From positions 917,501 to 981,500 of the forward strand of contig NZ_CP022367.1 of the NCBI RefSeq assembly GCF_003119115.1: DNA of 64,000 bases, read 5' to 3'. The notes beneath the pieces were generated by a model. That model was not told the DNA's origin. It saw nothing but the letters and a program-made list of their open reading frames with translations, and did not search any database. A program made the translations under genes and the position numbers. This DNA comes from Azospirillum sp. TSH58 (lineage in GTDB: Bacteria > Pseudomonadota > Alphaproteobacteria > Azospirillales > Azospirillaceae). This document shows positions 52,947-62,212 of this stretch, one piece after another (within the stretch, counting starts at the first letter, position 1; each line of letters starts with the position of its first letter).

Positions 52947-55865
52947 ATGCTCGTCAAGCGCAACGCCGGAACCGCCGCCACCCGCGCCCCCCTCGCCCGC
53001 CGCCTGAACGGATTGTCGGCGGGCACCGCCGGGCTGGGGGAAACCGTCGACCGCCGCGGCTTCCTGAAAACCTCCGGCCTCGCCGCCGGGGGCATGGCGG
53101 CGCTGGGCGCGCTGCCCGCCGCGATGATCCGGAAGGCCGAGGCCGGGCCGACCCTGCCCAACGTCGAGGTCGTCACCCGCAAGAACGTCTGCACCCACTG
53201 CTCCGTCGGCTGCACGGTGATCGCGGAGGTGCAGAACGGCGTCTGGACCGGGCAGGAGCCGGGCTGGGAAAGCCCGATCAGCCAGGGCGCGCACTGCGCC
53301 AAGGGCGCCTCGGTGCGCGAGCTGACCAAGGGCGAGCGGCGGGTGAAGTACCCGATGAAGCTGGTGGACGGCCAGTGGCAGCGCATCTCCTGGGACCAGG
53401 CCATCGAGGAGATCGGCAACAAGCTGCTGGAGATCCGCCAGCAGTCCGGGCCGGACGCCACCTTCTGGCTGGGCTCGGCCAAATTCTCCAACGAGGGCGC
53501 CTATCTCTTCCGCAAGCTGGCGGCCTTCTGGGGAACCAACAACGTCGATCATCAGGCGCGCATCTGCCACAGCACCACGGTCGCCGGGGTGGCGAACACC
53601 TGGGGCTACGGCGCCATGACCAACAGCTACAACGACATCCAGAACGCCAAGGCGCTGCTGATCATCGGCGGCAACCCGGCGGAGGCCCACCCCGTCTCGC
53701 TGCCGCACATGCTGCGTGGGAAGGAGCACAACCGCGCCCCCTTCATCGTCATCGACCCGCGCTTCACCCGCACCGCCGCCCACGCCACCGACTATGTGCG
53801 CATCCGCCCCGGCACCGACATCCCGGTCACCTGGGGCATCCTCTGGCACATCTTCGAGAACGGCTGGGAGGACAAGGACTACATCCGCCGGCGCGTCTAC
53901 GGCATGGACGAGATCCGCGCCGAGGTGAAGAAGTGGGACCCCGCGACGGTGGAACGGGTCAGCGGCGTTCCCGGCGAGCAGCTCTACCGCGTCGCGGAGG
54001 CGCTGGCGAAGAACCGGCCGTCCACCGTCATCTGGTGCATGGGCATCACCCAGAAGACCACCGGCACCGCCAACGTCCGCGCCCTGTCGATCCTGCAGCT
54101 GGCGCTGGGCAACATCGGCACGGCCGGCGGCGGGGCCAACATCTACCGCGGCCACTGCAACGTGCAGGGCGCCACCGACTTCGGGCTCGACGTCTCCACC
54201 CTGCCCTCCTACTACGGGCTGGCCGAGGGGGCGTGGAAGCATTTCTGCCGCGTCTGGGACGTCGATTACGACTGGATGAAGGCCCGCTTCTCCTCCAAGG
54301 AGCTGATGGAGGCCAAGGGCATCCCGACCACCCGCTGGTTCGACGGCGTCACCTACAAGCCGGAGGAGATCGAGCAGCCGTCGCCGCTGAAGGCGATGGT
54401 CGTCTTCGGCCACGGCGGCAACACCGTCACCCGCATGCCGGAGATGCTGAAGGGGCTGGAGCGACTGTCCCTGCTCGTCATCGCCGACCCGCACCCGACC
54501 ACCTTCGCCGCCTTCAAGGAGCGCAAGAACGGCACCTACATCCTGCCCGCCTGCACCCAGTTCGAGACGGACGGCTCGCGCACCTGCTCCAACCGGTCGG
54601 TGCAGTGGGGCGAGAAGGTCGTGGAGCCGATCTTCGAGTCCAAGGACGACTACACCATCATGTATCTGCTGGCCCGCAAGTTCGGCTTCGCCGACGCGAT
54701 GTTCAAGCACATCACGGTGGAGGAGACCCGCCCGGTGCCGGAGGACATCCTGCGCGAGATCAACCGCGGCTGCCTGTCCACCGGCTACACCGGCCAGTCG
54801 CCGGAGCGGCTGAAGATGCACATGAAGCATCAGGCCGATTTCGACAAGATCACCATGCAGGCCAACGACGGACCGCTGAAGGGCGAGTATTACGGCCTGC
54901 CCTGGCCCTGCTGGGGCCATCCGGAGCTTCGCCATCCCGGCTGCGCCGTCCTCTACGACACCTCCAAGCATGTGATGGAGGGCGGCGGCGTCTTCCGCGC
55001 CCGCTTCGGGGTGGAGCGCAACGGCGTCAGCCTGCTCGCCGACGGCTCCTACTCCAAGGGGTCGGAGATCGAGGACGGCTATCCCGAATTCACCATGGCG
55101 ATGCTGCGCAAGCTGGGCTGGGACAAGGACCTGACGGCGGAGGAGATGCGCGTCATCCAGGCCATCGGCGGCGACAAGGTGGACGAGGTGAGCTGGCAGA
55201 CCGACCTGTCCATGGGCATCATCCGCGTCGCGCTGAAGCACGGCTGTTCGCCGCACGGCAACGGCAAGGCCCGCGCCGTCGCCTGGAACCTGCCGGACCC
55301 GGTGCCGCTGCACCGCGAGCCGATCTATTCGCCGCGGCCGGAGCTGGTGAAGGAGTATCCGGCGATCGAGGACCGGCGCGACTACCGCCTGCCGCAGCTC
55401 GCCCGCTCGCTCCAGTTCAAGGTGGCGGACAGCGACATCCGCCAGCGCTTCCCCTTCATCCTGACCTCCGGACGGCTGGTCGAGTATGAGGGCGGCGGCG
55501 AGGAGACCCGCTCCAACCCCTGGCTGGCCGAGTTGCAGCAGTCGATGTTCGTCGAGATCAACCCCAAGGACGCCGAGCGCCTGGGCATCCGCGACGGCGG
55601 CATGGTCTGGGTCTACGGGCCGGAGGACAGCTCCAAGGCGCGGATGCGCGCCCTGGTGACCGAACGCATCGGCGCCGGCACGGTCTTCATGCCCTTCCAC
55701 TTCTCCGGCTACTGGCAGGGCAACAGCCTGCGGGAGAATTACCCGCCGGGCACCGATCCCATCGTCCTGGGCGAGCCGGCCAACGGGGTGACGACCTACG
55801 GCTACGACCCCATGACCTTCATGCAGGAAACCAAGGTGACGCTGTGCCGCGTCGAACCGGCCTGA
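52947..55865 (+). CDS. fdhA: Formate dehydrogenase, molybdenum catalytic subunit
   Basis: Periplasmic formate oxidation to CO2. 972 aa. Tat signal DRRGFLKTSGLAAGG (about 33-47); [4Fe-4S] motif CTHCSVGC with a fourth Cys in GAHCAKGAS; bis-MGD domain with IWCMGITQKTTG and GNIGTAGGGANIYRGHCNVQG. The probable Mo ligand is Cys in QARICHSTTV, so the enzyme is cysteine- rather than selenocysteine-ligated. C-terminal dinucleotide-binding domain (ILTSGRLVEYEGGGEETRS). Full length. Electrons pass to FdhB then FdhC. Confidence 0.93.
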   Translation: MLVKRNAGTAATRAPLARRLNGLSAGTAGLGETVDRRGFLKTSGLAAGGMAALGALPAAMIRKAEAGPTLPNVEVVTRKNVCTHCSVGCTVIAEVQNGVWTGQEPGWESPISQGAHCAKGASVRELTKGERRVKYPMKLVDGQWQRISWDQAIEEIGNKLLEIRQQSGPDATFWLGSAKFSNEGAYLFRKLAAFWGTNNVDHQARICHSTTVAGVANTWGYGAMTNSYNDIQNAKALLIIGGNPAEAHPVSLPHMLRGKEHNRAPFIVIDPRFTRTAAHATDYVRIRPGTDIPVTWGILWHIFENGWEDKDYIRRRVYGMDEIRAEVKKWDPATVERVSGVPGEQLYRVAEALAKNRPSTVIWCMGITQKTTGTANVRALSILQLALGNIGTAGGGANIYRGHCNVQGATDFGLDVSTLPSYYGLAEGAWKHFCRVWDVDYDWMKARFSSKELMEAKGIPTTRWFDGVTYKPEEIEQPSPLKAMVVFGHGGNTVTRMPEMLKGLERLSLLVIADPHPTTFAAFKERKNGTYILPACTQFETDGSRTCSNRSVQWGEKVVEPIFESKDDYTIMYLLARKFGFADAMFKHITVEETRPVPEDILREINRGCLSTGYTGQSPERLKMHMKHQADFDKITMQANDGPLKGEYYGLPWPCWGHPELRHPGCAVLYDTSKHVMEGGGVFRARFGVERNGVSLLADGSYSKGSEIEDGYPEFTMAMLRKLGWDKDLTAEEMRVIQAIGGDKVDEVSWQTDLSMGIIRVALKHGCSPHGNGKARAVAWNLPDPVPLHREPIYSPRPELVKEYPAIEDRRDYRLPQLARSLQFKVADSDIRQRFPFILTSGRLVEYEGGGEETRSNPWLAELQQSMFVEINPKDAERLGIRDGGMVWVYGPEDSSKARMRALVTERIGAGTVFMPFHFSGYWQGNSLRENYPPGTDPIVLGEPANGVTTYGYDPMTFMQETKVTLCRVEPA

Positions 55866-55890
55866 CGCGCCCCAGGGAGGATAGACATTC

Positions 55891-56526
55891 ATGGCCCGCA
55901 TGAAATTCCTGTGCGACGCGGAACGCTGCATCGAATGCAACGCCTGCGTCACCGCCTGCAAGAACGAGCACGACATCCCCTGGGGCATCAACCGCCGCCG
56001 GGTCATCACGCTGAAGGACGGCGTGCCGGGCGAGCGCTCCATCTCCATGGCCTGCATGCATTGCAACGACCCGCCCTGCGCCGCGGTCTGCCCGGTGGAC
56101 TGCTTCTACCAGACGGCGGACGGGGTGGTGCTGCATTCGAAGGACCTGTGCATCGGCTGCGGCTACTGCTTCTACGCCTGCCCCTTCGGCGCGCCGCAGT
56201 ATCCGCAGGCGACCAACTTCGGCGGGCGCGGCAAGATGGACAAATGCACCTTCTGCACCGGCGGTCCGGAAGCGGACAACACGATGGAGGAGTACCAGAA
56301 ATACGGCACCAACCGGCTGGCCGAGGGCAAGCTGCCGCTGTGCGCGGAGATGTGCTCCACCCGCGCGCTGATGGCCGGTGACGGCGAGGTTCTGGCCGAC
56401 ATCTACAAGGAGCGGACGGTGCGCCGCGGCTACGGCTCCGGCGCCTGGGGCTGGACCACCGCCTACGGCCGCGAGGACCGGGGCCGCGCCTTCGGCCCGG
56501 GCCGCGAGGGCACCGGCGGGAGCTGA
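55891..56526 (+). CDS. fdhB: Formate dehydrogenase, iron-sulfur subunit
   Basis: 211 aa with four ferredoxin-type cysteine groups: CIECNACVTACKNEHD, CMHCNDPPCAAVCPVDC, CIGCGYCFYACPFG and CTFCTG...CAEMCSTRA, enough for four [4Fe-4S] clusters. Relays electrons from FdhA to the cytochrome b subunit. The last about 20 residues (GREDRGRAFGPGREG) are low-complexity. Confidence 0.92.
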   Translation: MARMKFLCDAERCIECNACVTACKNEHDIPWGINRRRVITLKDGVPGERSISMACMHCNDPPCAAVCPVDCFYQTADGVVLHSKDLCIGCGYCFYACPFGAPQYPQATNFGGRGKMDKCTFCTGGPEADNTMEEYQKYGTNRLAEGKLPLCAEMCSTRALMAGDGEVLADIYKERTVRRGYGSGAWGWTTAYGREDRGRAFGPGREGTGGS

Positions 56527-56552
56527 GCGGGTGGGGGGTCTCTCCGGGGTTT

Positions 56553-56640
56553 TGCCCCCACCCTTACCCTCCCCCGCTGCCGCAGGGGAGGGGACGAAAC
56601 TCCCTCCCCTGCAAAGCGGGGGAGGGCCGGGGTGGGGGCA
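56553..56640. repeat. GC-rich palindromic repeat, type B
   Basis: CCCCCACCCTTACCCTCCCCCGCTGCCGCAGGGGAGGGG..., then CCCTCCCCTGCAAAGCGGGGGAGGGCCGGGGTGGGGGC in outline. Lies in the 170-base gap between fdhB and fdhC. Confidence 0.75.
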
Positions 56641-56696
56641 AGCGTCCCCCGATCAAGCACCCCGCAAAGCGCACATTCTCTAGGGAAGGACGCACC

Positions 56697-57701
56697 ATGA
56701 CGAAGCTCCTGCGCCCCCTGCTGGTCCTGTTCGTTCTGCTGCTCGCCGCCCCGGCGGTGCAGGCGCAGTTCTACCAGACGCCGGGGCCGACCTCGCCGAC
56801 CTCGAAGGACGAGGTGCAGCTCTACCAGACGCCGGACGGCAAGCTGACCGGGCGGATCAGCATCCCCGACGAGAAGCTGGGCGTCCTGGTCCAGCCGGAG
56901 GGGCGGGAGTGGCGCGAGTTCCGCATGGTCTGGCTGAAGATCATCGCCGGCGCGCTGATCCTGGGGCCGATCGCGGTGCTGGCGATCTTCTACCTGATCC
57001 GCGGCTCCATCCGCATCCAGGGCGGCCGGTCGGGTCGTCTGGTGCCGCGCTTCAGCGGCGTGGACCGCTTCGCCCACTGGACGACGGCGGTCAGCTTCCT
57101 GCTGATGGCGGTGACCGGGCTGATCATGACCTTCGGGCGCCTGCTGCTGATCCCGCTGATCGGCCACCCGAACTTCACGATGCTGGCCGAGGCCAGCAAG
57201 TACATGCACAATTTCTTCAGCGTGCCCTTCGTGCTCGGGCTGGTGATGATCTTCGTGCTGTGGGTGCGCGACAACATCCCGGAGAAGGCCGATCTCGTCT
57301 GGCTGAAGACGCTCGGCGGCGTGCTGAGCAAATCCGGCGAGCATCCGGAGGCGGGGCGCTTCAACGCCGGCCAGAAGGGCGTCTTCTGGGCGGTGGTGTT
57401 CGGCGGCTTCGCGCTGTCGCTCAGCGGCTTCCTGCTGATGATGCCCTTCGCGGTCACCGGGATCGGCGGTATGCAGATCCTGCACGTGGCGCACGGGGTG
57501 GTGGCCGCGCTGATGATCGCGCTGATCATCGGGCACATCTACATCGGCACCATCGGCATGGAGGGCGCCTTCGACGCCATGGGCAGCGGCGTGGTGGACG
57601 AGAACTGGGCCAAGGACCATCACCGCCGCTGGTACGAGGAGCAGCTCCGCAACGGCCAGGCCAATCAGGACGGTCGGCTGCGGCATCATGCGGCGGAGTG
57701 A
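56697..57701 (+). CDS. fdhC: Formate dehydrogenase, cytochrome b (gamma) subunit
   Basis: 334 aa. A signal peptide (LLVLFVLLLAAPAVQA) leads to about 50 periplasmic residues, then about five membrane helices (IIAGALILGPIAVLAIF, WTTAVSFLLMAVTGLIMTF, FFSVPFVLGLVMIFVLWV, AVVFGGFALSLSGFLLMM, HGVVAALMIALIIGHIYIG). Histidines in RFAHWTTA, MHNF and HVAHG/GHIY are likely heme b ligands. Passes electrons to quinone. ATG 56697 follows AGGGAAGGA. Confidence 0.9.
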   Translation: MTKLLRPLLVLFVLLLAAPAVQAQFYQTPGPTSPTSKDEVQLYQTPDGKLTGRISIPDEKLGVLVQPEGREWREFRMVWLKIIAGALILGPIAVLAIFYLIRGSIRIQGGRSGRLVPRFSGVDRFAHWTTAVSFLLMAVTGLIMTFGRLLLIPLIGHPNFTMLAEASKYMHNFFSVPFVLGLVMIFVLWVRDNIPEKADLVWLKTLGGVLSKSGEHPEAGRFNAGQKGVFWAVVFGGFALSLSGFLLMMPFAVTGIGGMQILHVAHGVVAALMIALIIGHIYIGTIGMEGAFDAMGSGVVDENWAKDHHRRWYEEQLRNGQANQDGRLRHHAAE

Positions 57702-57774
57702 GGTGCGGAACCGCTCGACAGGCGGGCCGGCATGACCGATCCTTCCGCGCAACCAATTGTGCGCAGGGGGATGC

Positions 57775-59058
57775 ATGCCGCTCGACCAACGGGAGTCGCT
57801 GTTCCGCCGCATCGCGGAGCGGCGCGACGAGCTTGTCGCGCTGACCCGCGACCTGATCCGCATCCCCACCGTGAACCCGCCCGGCGACGTCTACACCGAC
57901 TGCGCGGAGTTCCTCGGGCGGCGGCTGGCCGGGCGCGGCTTCGCCGTGGAGTATGTGCGGGCGGAGGGCGCGCCGGGCGACAGCGACCGCTACCCGCGCA
58001 CAAACGTGATCGCCCGCATCGAGGGGCGCGAGCCCGGCCCCTGCGTGCATTTCAACGGCCACATCGACGTGGTGCCCGCCGGCCAGGGCTGGACGGTCGA
58101 TCCCTTCGAAGGGGTGGTGAAGGACGGGCGCGTCTATGGCCGCGGCGCCTGCGACATGAAGGGCGGGATCGCCGCGTCGATCATCGCCGTCGAGGCAATC
58201 CTGGAGGCGGGCATCCCCTTCCCCGGCGCGCTGGAGATCTCCGGCACGGTGGACGAGGAGTCCGGCGGCTACGGCGGGGTCGGGCATCTCGCCACGCTCG
58301 GCCACTTCTCCCGCCCGCGGGTCGACCACGTCATCATTCCGGAACCGCTGAACGTGGACCGCGTGTGCATCGGCCACCGCGGCGTCTGGTGGGCGGAGAT
58401 CGAGACGAAGGGCCGCGTCGCCCACGGCTCCATGCCCTTCCTCGGCAACTGCGCGGTGCGCCACATGGGCGCCGTGCTGCACCGGATCGAGACGGAGCTG
58501 ATCCCCCGGCTGGCCGCCAAGCGCACCGCCATGCCGGTGGTGCCGGAGGGCGCGCGGCAGTCCACCCTGAACATCAACGCCATCCACGGCGGCCAGCCGG
58601 AGGACCATGGCGGGTTGCCCAGCCCGATGGTGCCCGACCGCTGCCGCATGGTCATCGACCGCCGCTACCTGATCGAGGAGGACCCGGAGGAGGTGCGGGC
58701 GGAGATCGTCGGCATCCTGGAGGATCTGCGCCGCGAGCGCCCCGGCTTCGATTACGAGCTGCGCGAGGTGCTGGCCTTCCTGCCCACCCTGACCGACGCC
58801 GACGCGCCGGTGGTGCGGGCGGTGGGGGCGGCCATCGAGACGGTGCTGGGCCGCCCGGCGGCGCAGGTGGTGTCCCCCGGCACCTACGACCAGAAGCACA
58901 TCGCGCGGGTCGGCCATCTGAAGGACTGCATCGCCTATGGCCCCGGCATCCTCGACCTCGCCCACCAGCCGGACGAGTATGTGGGGATCGACGACATGGT
59001 GCATTCCGCGCAGGTGATGGCGATGGCCGCCCTCTCGCTGCTGCGGCGGGAGGTGTGA
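57775..59058 (+). CDS. M20 family deacetylase/desuccinylase-like hydrolase
   Basis: 427 aa. Metal motifs NGHIDVVPAGQGW, YGRGACDMKGG, VDEESGGYGG and the C-terminal GTYDQKH. ArgE/DapE-type fold. The ATG at 57775 is preferred; a TTG six codons upstream would add CAGGC-type residues. Its neighbours (formate dehydrogenase, glycosyltransferase) do not indicate a substrate. A second, unrelated copy of this fold lies at 41205. Confidence 0.83.
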   Translation: MPLDQRESLFRRIAERRDELVALTRDLIRIPTVNPPGDVYTDCAEFLGRRLAGRGFAVEYVRAEGAPGDSDRYPRTNVIARIEGREPGPCVHFNGHIDVVPAGQGWTVDPFEGVVKDGRVYGRGACDMKGGIAASIIAVEAILEAGIPFPGALEISGTVDEESGGYGGVGHLATLGHFSRPRVDHVIIPEPLNVDRVCIGHRGVWWAEIETKGRVAHGSMPFLGNCAVRHMGAVLHRIETELIPRLAAKRTAMPVVPEGARQSTLNINAIHGGQPEDHGGLPSPMVPDRCRMVIDRRYLIEEDPEEVRAEIVGILEDLRRERPGFDYELREVLAFLPTLTDADAPVVRAVGAAIETVLGRPAAQVVSPGTYDQKHIARVGHLKDCIAYGPGILDLAHQPDEYVGIDDMVHSAQVMAMAALSLLRREV

Positions 59059-59074
59059 GGGGAAGGAACGCCGC

Positions 59075-60799
59075 CTATTTCCAGGTGACCCGGCCGCCGA
59101 CCTCCTCGGCGATGAAGTCCGCCCAGCGTTCGCGCTCGGCCAGCAGGGCCGGCGGGAAGTAGTCGTTCAGCTCCACGGCCTGCCAGCGGTAGCCGGGGCG
59201 GTTGAAGATGTCGCTGCCTTCCGCCAGGAAGCGCGGCACGTCGATGCCGTCGAGAATGTCGTCGCGGTTCAGTTCCTGGTGCGAGAAGCTCTGGATCTTG
59301 TGCCGGATGGCGTCGTCGTCGCCGATGTAGGAGAAATGCCAGCCCGCATGGGGCAGGATGTCCACATAGGCGGGCCGGGTCTCGGGGGTGTAGCGGTCCA
59401 GCGTGCCGCGGCTTTCGCGGATCTGCTGCGGCGTGGTCATCCGGGCCATCAGCCCGCGGACGGCGACGGGAAAGACCGAGAAGTTCTCGCCCTCCACGTT
59501 CATGAAGTTGACCTTGAAGTAGAACAGCGGCACGCGGAACCCGGCGATCATCGCCGTGCTGTCGCGCAGCGACGCGACGGAGCGGGCGCGCAGGATCTCG
59601 TCCACGTCGGAGACGATGACGATGTCGTCCGGCTCCACCTTGTCCAGCCCGAGCGCGATGGCGTTCCGCTGTGCCCGCTCGCGCACCCAGGGATTGTCGG
59701 TTTCCGGGAAATCGGGGGCGACGACCAGCTTCACCTTGTCGAGGAAGGGCAGGAAGCGGTTGCGTTCCTCCATGAAATGCAGCGGCTTCGGCGCGCCGGC
59801 GAAGGTCTGCTTGGCCTCGACGATCACGAACTGGTCCACCGTGTCGTACAGCTCGCGGAAGCGAAGCTCCAGAAGGTCGAGTTCGTTGTGGAAGGTGAAG
59901 CAGTCGTAGATCTTCGGCTGGCGGCGCTGCGGCGCGGCCACCGCCGGCCAGCGCGACCCCGGCGCCGCCGTCGTCTGCACGGCATCGGCCAGAGCCAGCA
60001 CATAGTCCCGCGCCGCGCCGCCGGTCCATTCGGTGATCTGGGACCGCAGGAACGTCTCGTCCCGCCGCGCCACCAGCTTGCGGACCATGGAGGCGAAGGG
60101 GGCCTTGCGTCCGGACAGCGCGAGGCCGGTCATCAGGTCGGTGTATTCGCGCTTGTCGAGAAGCGGACCGTCCATCACCTCGATCCGTTCCTCCAGCGCG
60201 CGGTCCCCCAGCACCTTGCCGAAGTTGAACAGGCCGTGGAAGCCGAAGGCCGGTCCCGTCACCGGTGTCCGTTCGAAGGCGAAGCGGTCGGCCACGGCCT
60301 CCGGGGCGAAGCGGATGCCGGCCTTCTCCAGCGCCGGGCGCTCGGTCCGGCAGATGACGTGGTCCTCGGGGATGCCGGCTTCGAAGGGCAGGTCGCGCAG
60401 CCGGTCGAGCAGGGCGGCGGAGCGCAGGGAGAAGCCGCCGTTTCCCACCGTCATGCCGTCGTCGTACCAGCCCCAGCGGGCGCCGATGTAGTCGAAGGCG
60501 CGGAACTCCTCCGTCCAGGCCCGCGGGTCGGCGACGAAGCCGTCCCACTGCGCGATCAGGACATGACCGGTCGTCACCAGCCGGCGCAGGCGGACGTTGA
60601 TGGTGTCCGAATAGTCGTCGATGCTGTGGATCGGGGCGATGCGGTGGAAATCGACGCCCGGAATCTTCGGGTCGCGGTCGGAGAGCAGCAGGACCCTGGA
60701 GAAGCGGCAGGCGGACAGGCTGTCCCGTATGGCCAGTTCGACCAGGGCGTTGTTCGCCGTGTCGGCGAACACCAGCGTGCAGTCCTCGATCCTCACCAT
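59075..60799 (-). CDS. Two-domain glycosyltransferase-like protein (DUF5672 + GT17)
   Basis: 574 aa. The N-terminal about 260 residues resemble DUF5672 (WDGFVADPRAWTEEFRAFDYIGARWGWYDDG, NGGFSLRS, EDHVICR). The C-terminal about 280 residues resemble glycosyltransferase family 17 (YDCFTFHNELDLLELRFREL, SDVDEI, FYFKVNFMNVEGE). Fusion of the two implies successive or alternative sugar transfer, probably in surface glycan. No signal peptide. Transcribed convergently with the M20 gene. Confidence 0.78.
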   Translation of the reverse strand: MVRIEDCTLVFADTANNALVELAIRDSLSACRFSRVLLLSDRDPKIPGVDFHRIAPIHSIDDYSDTINVRLRRLVTTGHVLIAQWDGFVADPRAWTEEFRAFDYIGARWGWYDDGMTVGNGGFSLRSAALLDRLRDLPFEAGIPEDHVICRTERPALEKAGIRFAPEAVADRFAFERTPVTGPAFGFHGLFNFGKVLGDRALEERIEVMDGPLLDKREYTDLMTGLALSGRKAPFASMVRKLVARRDETFLRSQITEWTGGAARDYVLALADAVQTTAAPGSRWPAVAAPQRRQPKIYDCFTFHNELDLLELRFRELYDTVDQFVIVEAKQTFAGAPKPLHFMEERNRFLPFLDKVKLVVAPDFPETDNPWVRERAQRNAIALGLDKVEPDDIVIVSDVDEILRARSVASLRDSTAMIAGFRVPLFYFKVNFMNVEGENFSVFPVAVRGLMARMTTPQQIRESRGTLDRYTPETRPAYVDILPHAGWHFSYIGDDDAIRHKIQSFSHQELNRDDILDGIDVPRFLAEGSDIFNRPGYRWQAVELNDYFPPALLAERERWADFIAEEVGGRVTWK

Positions 60800-60930
60800 G
60801 CCGTTCCCCGTTCTGCCGCCGGCGTCGGCCGCCCGCGGGCGCGGATCCTATCACGGCGGTTGTGGGGGTGCCACGGGCGGCGCGCCGGTCATCCTTGACG
60901 GGCGGGGGCCGGTCCCTTAGCTTGCGAAGT

Positions 60931-61039
60931 GTTCCCTGGGGGGCCTCGCTAGGAGGCTGAGACTCCGCCGGTCCGGCGCTTTCATCCGGACAACGCGGTG
61001 ACCCATCGAACCTGATCCGGGTCATACCGGCGTAGGGAC
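60931..61039 (+). ncRNA. Thiamine pyrophosphate (THI element) riboswitch
   Basis: The pyrimidine-sensor arm has CTGAGA at 60957-60962 and the pyrophosphate-sensor arm has GAACCTGATC at 61008-61017, followed by CCGG...CGTAGGGA. P1 pairs TCCCT (60933-60937) with AGGGA (61034-61038). An extended arm fills the P3a position (60963-60997). It directly precedes the LuxE-like gene on the same strand. No terminator hairpin with T-run lies before the start codon, so translational control is more likely than attenuation. Confidence 0.92.
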
Positions 61040-61132
61040 GGGACTGAAGGGCGGCACGGCGTACCCCCATTCCATCCAGACACCGCTTGCTCCGGCAACA
61101 GTTTGTTGGCGCTGCAAAAGGTGTGTGCGGAC

Positions 61133-62212
61133 GTGACCGAAGCCCGACTTGTCGAAGACCTGCTGGCCTTCATCGCCGCCGGAGAGGCGGACGAGGAGGC
61201 GTTCAACCGCATGGCGCTGGCCGTCTTCGCCCACCAGTTCGAGACCAACGTCCCCTACCGCCGCTTCGCCACCCAGCGGGCGCGCACCCTGCGCACGGTG
61301 AAGAGCTGGCGCGACGTGCCCGCCGTGCCGATCAGCGCCTTCAAGGACCTGACGCTGAGCGGACGGCCGCCGGAGGAATGCCCGCACGTCTTCATGACCA
61401 GCGGCACCACCAAGGGCGTGCGGGGCAAGAGCCACCACCCGACGCTGGCGGTCTACGACCGCTCCATGACCGTCAATTTCCGCCGCCGTTTCATGGGGGA
61501 CGTCGAACGGCTGCGCATGGGCATCCTGTTCCCGACCGAACAGGCGATGCCCAACTCCTCGCTCGCCCATTATCTGGCGCTGGCCAGGAGCGAATTCGGG
61601 ACGGCGGAGAGCCGGTATTTCGTCTCCGACGCCGGGCTGGACGTGGACGGGGCGATCGAGGCGCTGTCGCGCGCCGAGGCGACCGGCGAACCCTATGCCC
61701 TGCTGGGGGCGAGCTTCAGCGTCGTGCATCTGATGGACGCGCTGGCCGAGCGGGGGCGGCGCTTCGCCCTGCCGGCGGGCAGCCGCATCCTCGACACCGG
61801 CGGCTTCAAGGGCCAGTCGCGGGAGATGGCGGCGGAGGAGTTCTACGGCCGCCTGTCCGCCACTTTCGGCGTGCCGCGCCGGCTGTGCATCAACATGTAC
61901 GGCATGACGGAGCTGAGCACCCAGTTCTACGACGACGGCAACGAGACCTGCCCGTCGGTGAAGTCCGGCCCGCACTGGATCCGCAGCCGGGTCATCAACC
62001 CGCTGACCGGGCAGGAGGTGCCGCGCGGCAGCGTCGGCGTGCTGGTCCATCACGATCTGGCCCATTTCAACTGCGCGTCGGCCATCCTGACCGAGGACGC
62101 CGGGGTTGAGGTGGACGGCGGCTTCCAGCTTCTGGGCCGGGCGGACGGGGCGGACGCCAAGGGCTGCTCCATGGCGGTCGAGGACTTCCTCAGAGCGGCG
62201 CGGGCCCCATGA
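61133..62212 (+). CDS. LuxE/PaaK-like acyl-activating enzyme under TPP riboswitch
   Basis: 359 aa from GTG 61133. The adenylate-forming fold is seen in SGTTKGVRGKSHHP (nucleotide loop), ILDTGGFKGQSREM and NMYGMTELSTQFY. LuxE proteins activate fatty acids as acyl-AMP and pass the acyl group to LuxC. Starts TTG 61103 and GTG 61121 are also open. Overlaps the LuxC-like gene by four bases. Direct placement behind a TPP riboswitch implies a thiamine-linked substrate rather than a fatty acid; this is inference. Confidence 0.82.
   Translation: MTEARLVEDLLAFIAAGEADEEAFNRMALAVFAHQFETNVPYRRFATQRARTLRTVKSWRDVPAVPISAFKDLTLSGRPPEECPHVFMTSGTTKGVRGKSHHPTLAVYDRSMTVNFRRRFMGDVERLRMGILFPTEQAMPNSSLAHYLALARSEFGTAESRYFVSDAGLDVDGAIEALSRAEATGEPYALLGASFSVVHLMDALAERGRRFALPAGSRILDTGGFKGQSREMAAEEFYGRLSATFGVPRRLCINMYGMTELSTQFYDDGNETCPSVKSGPHWIRSRVINPLTGQEVPRGSVGVLVHHDLAHFNCASAILTEDAGVEVDGGFQLLGRADGADAKGCSMAVEDFLRAARAP

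Noticed and set aside
15849-56640. Repeated GC-rich palindromes as a CRISPR array
   Set aside because: Copies are kilobases apart with no regular spacers and no cas genes.
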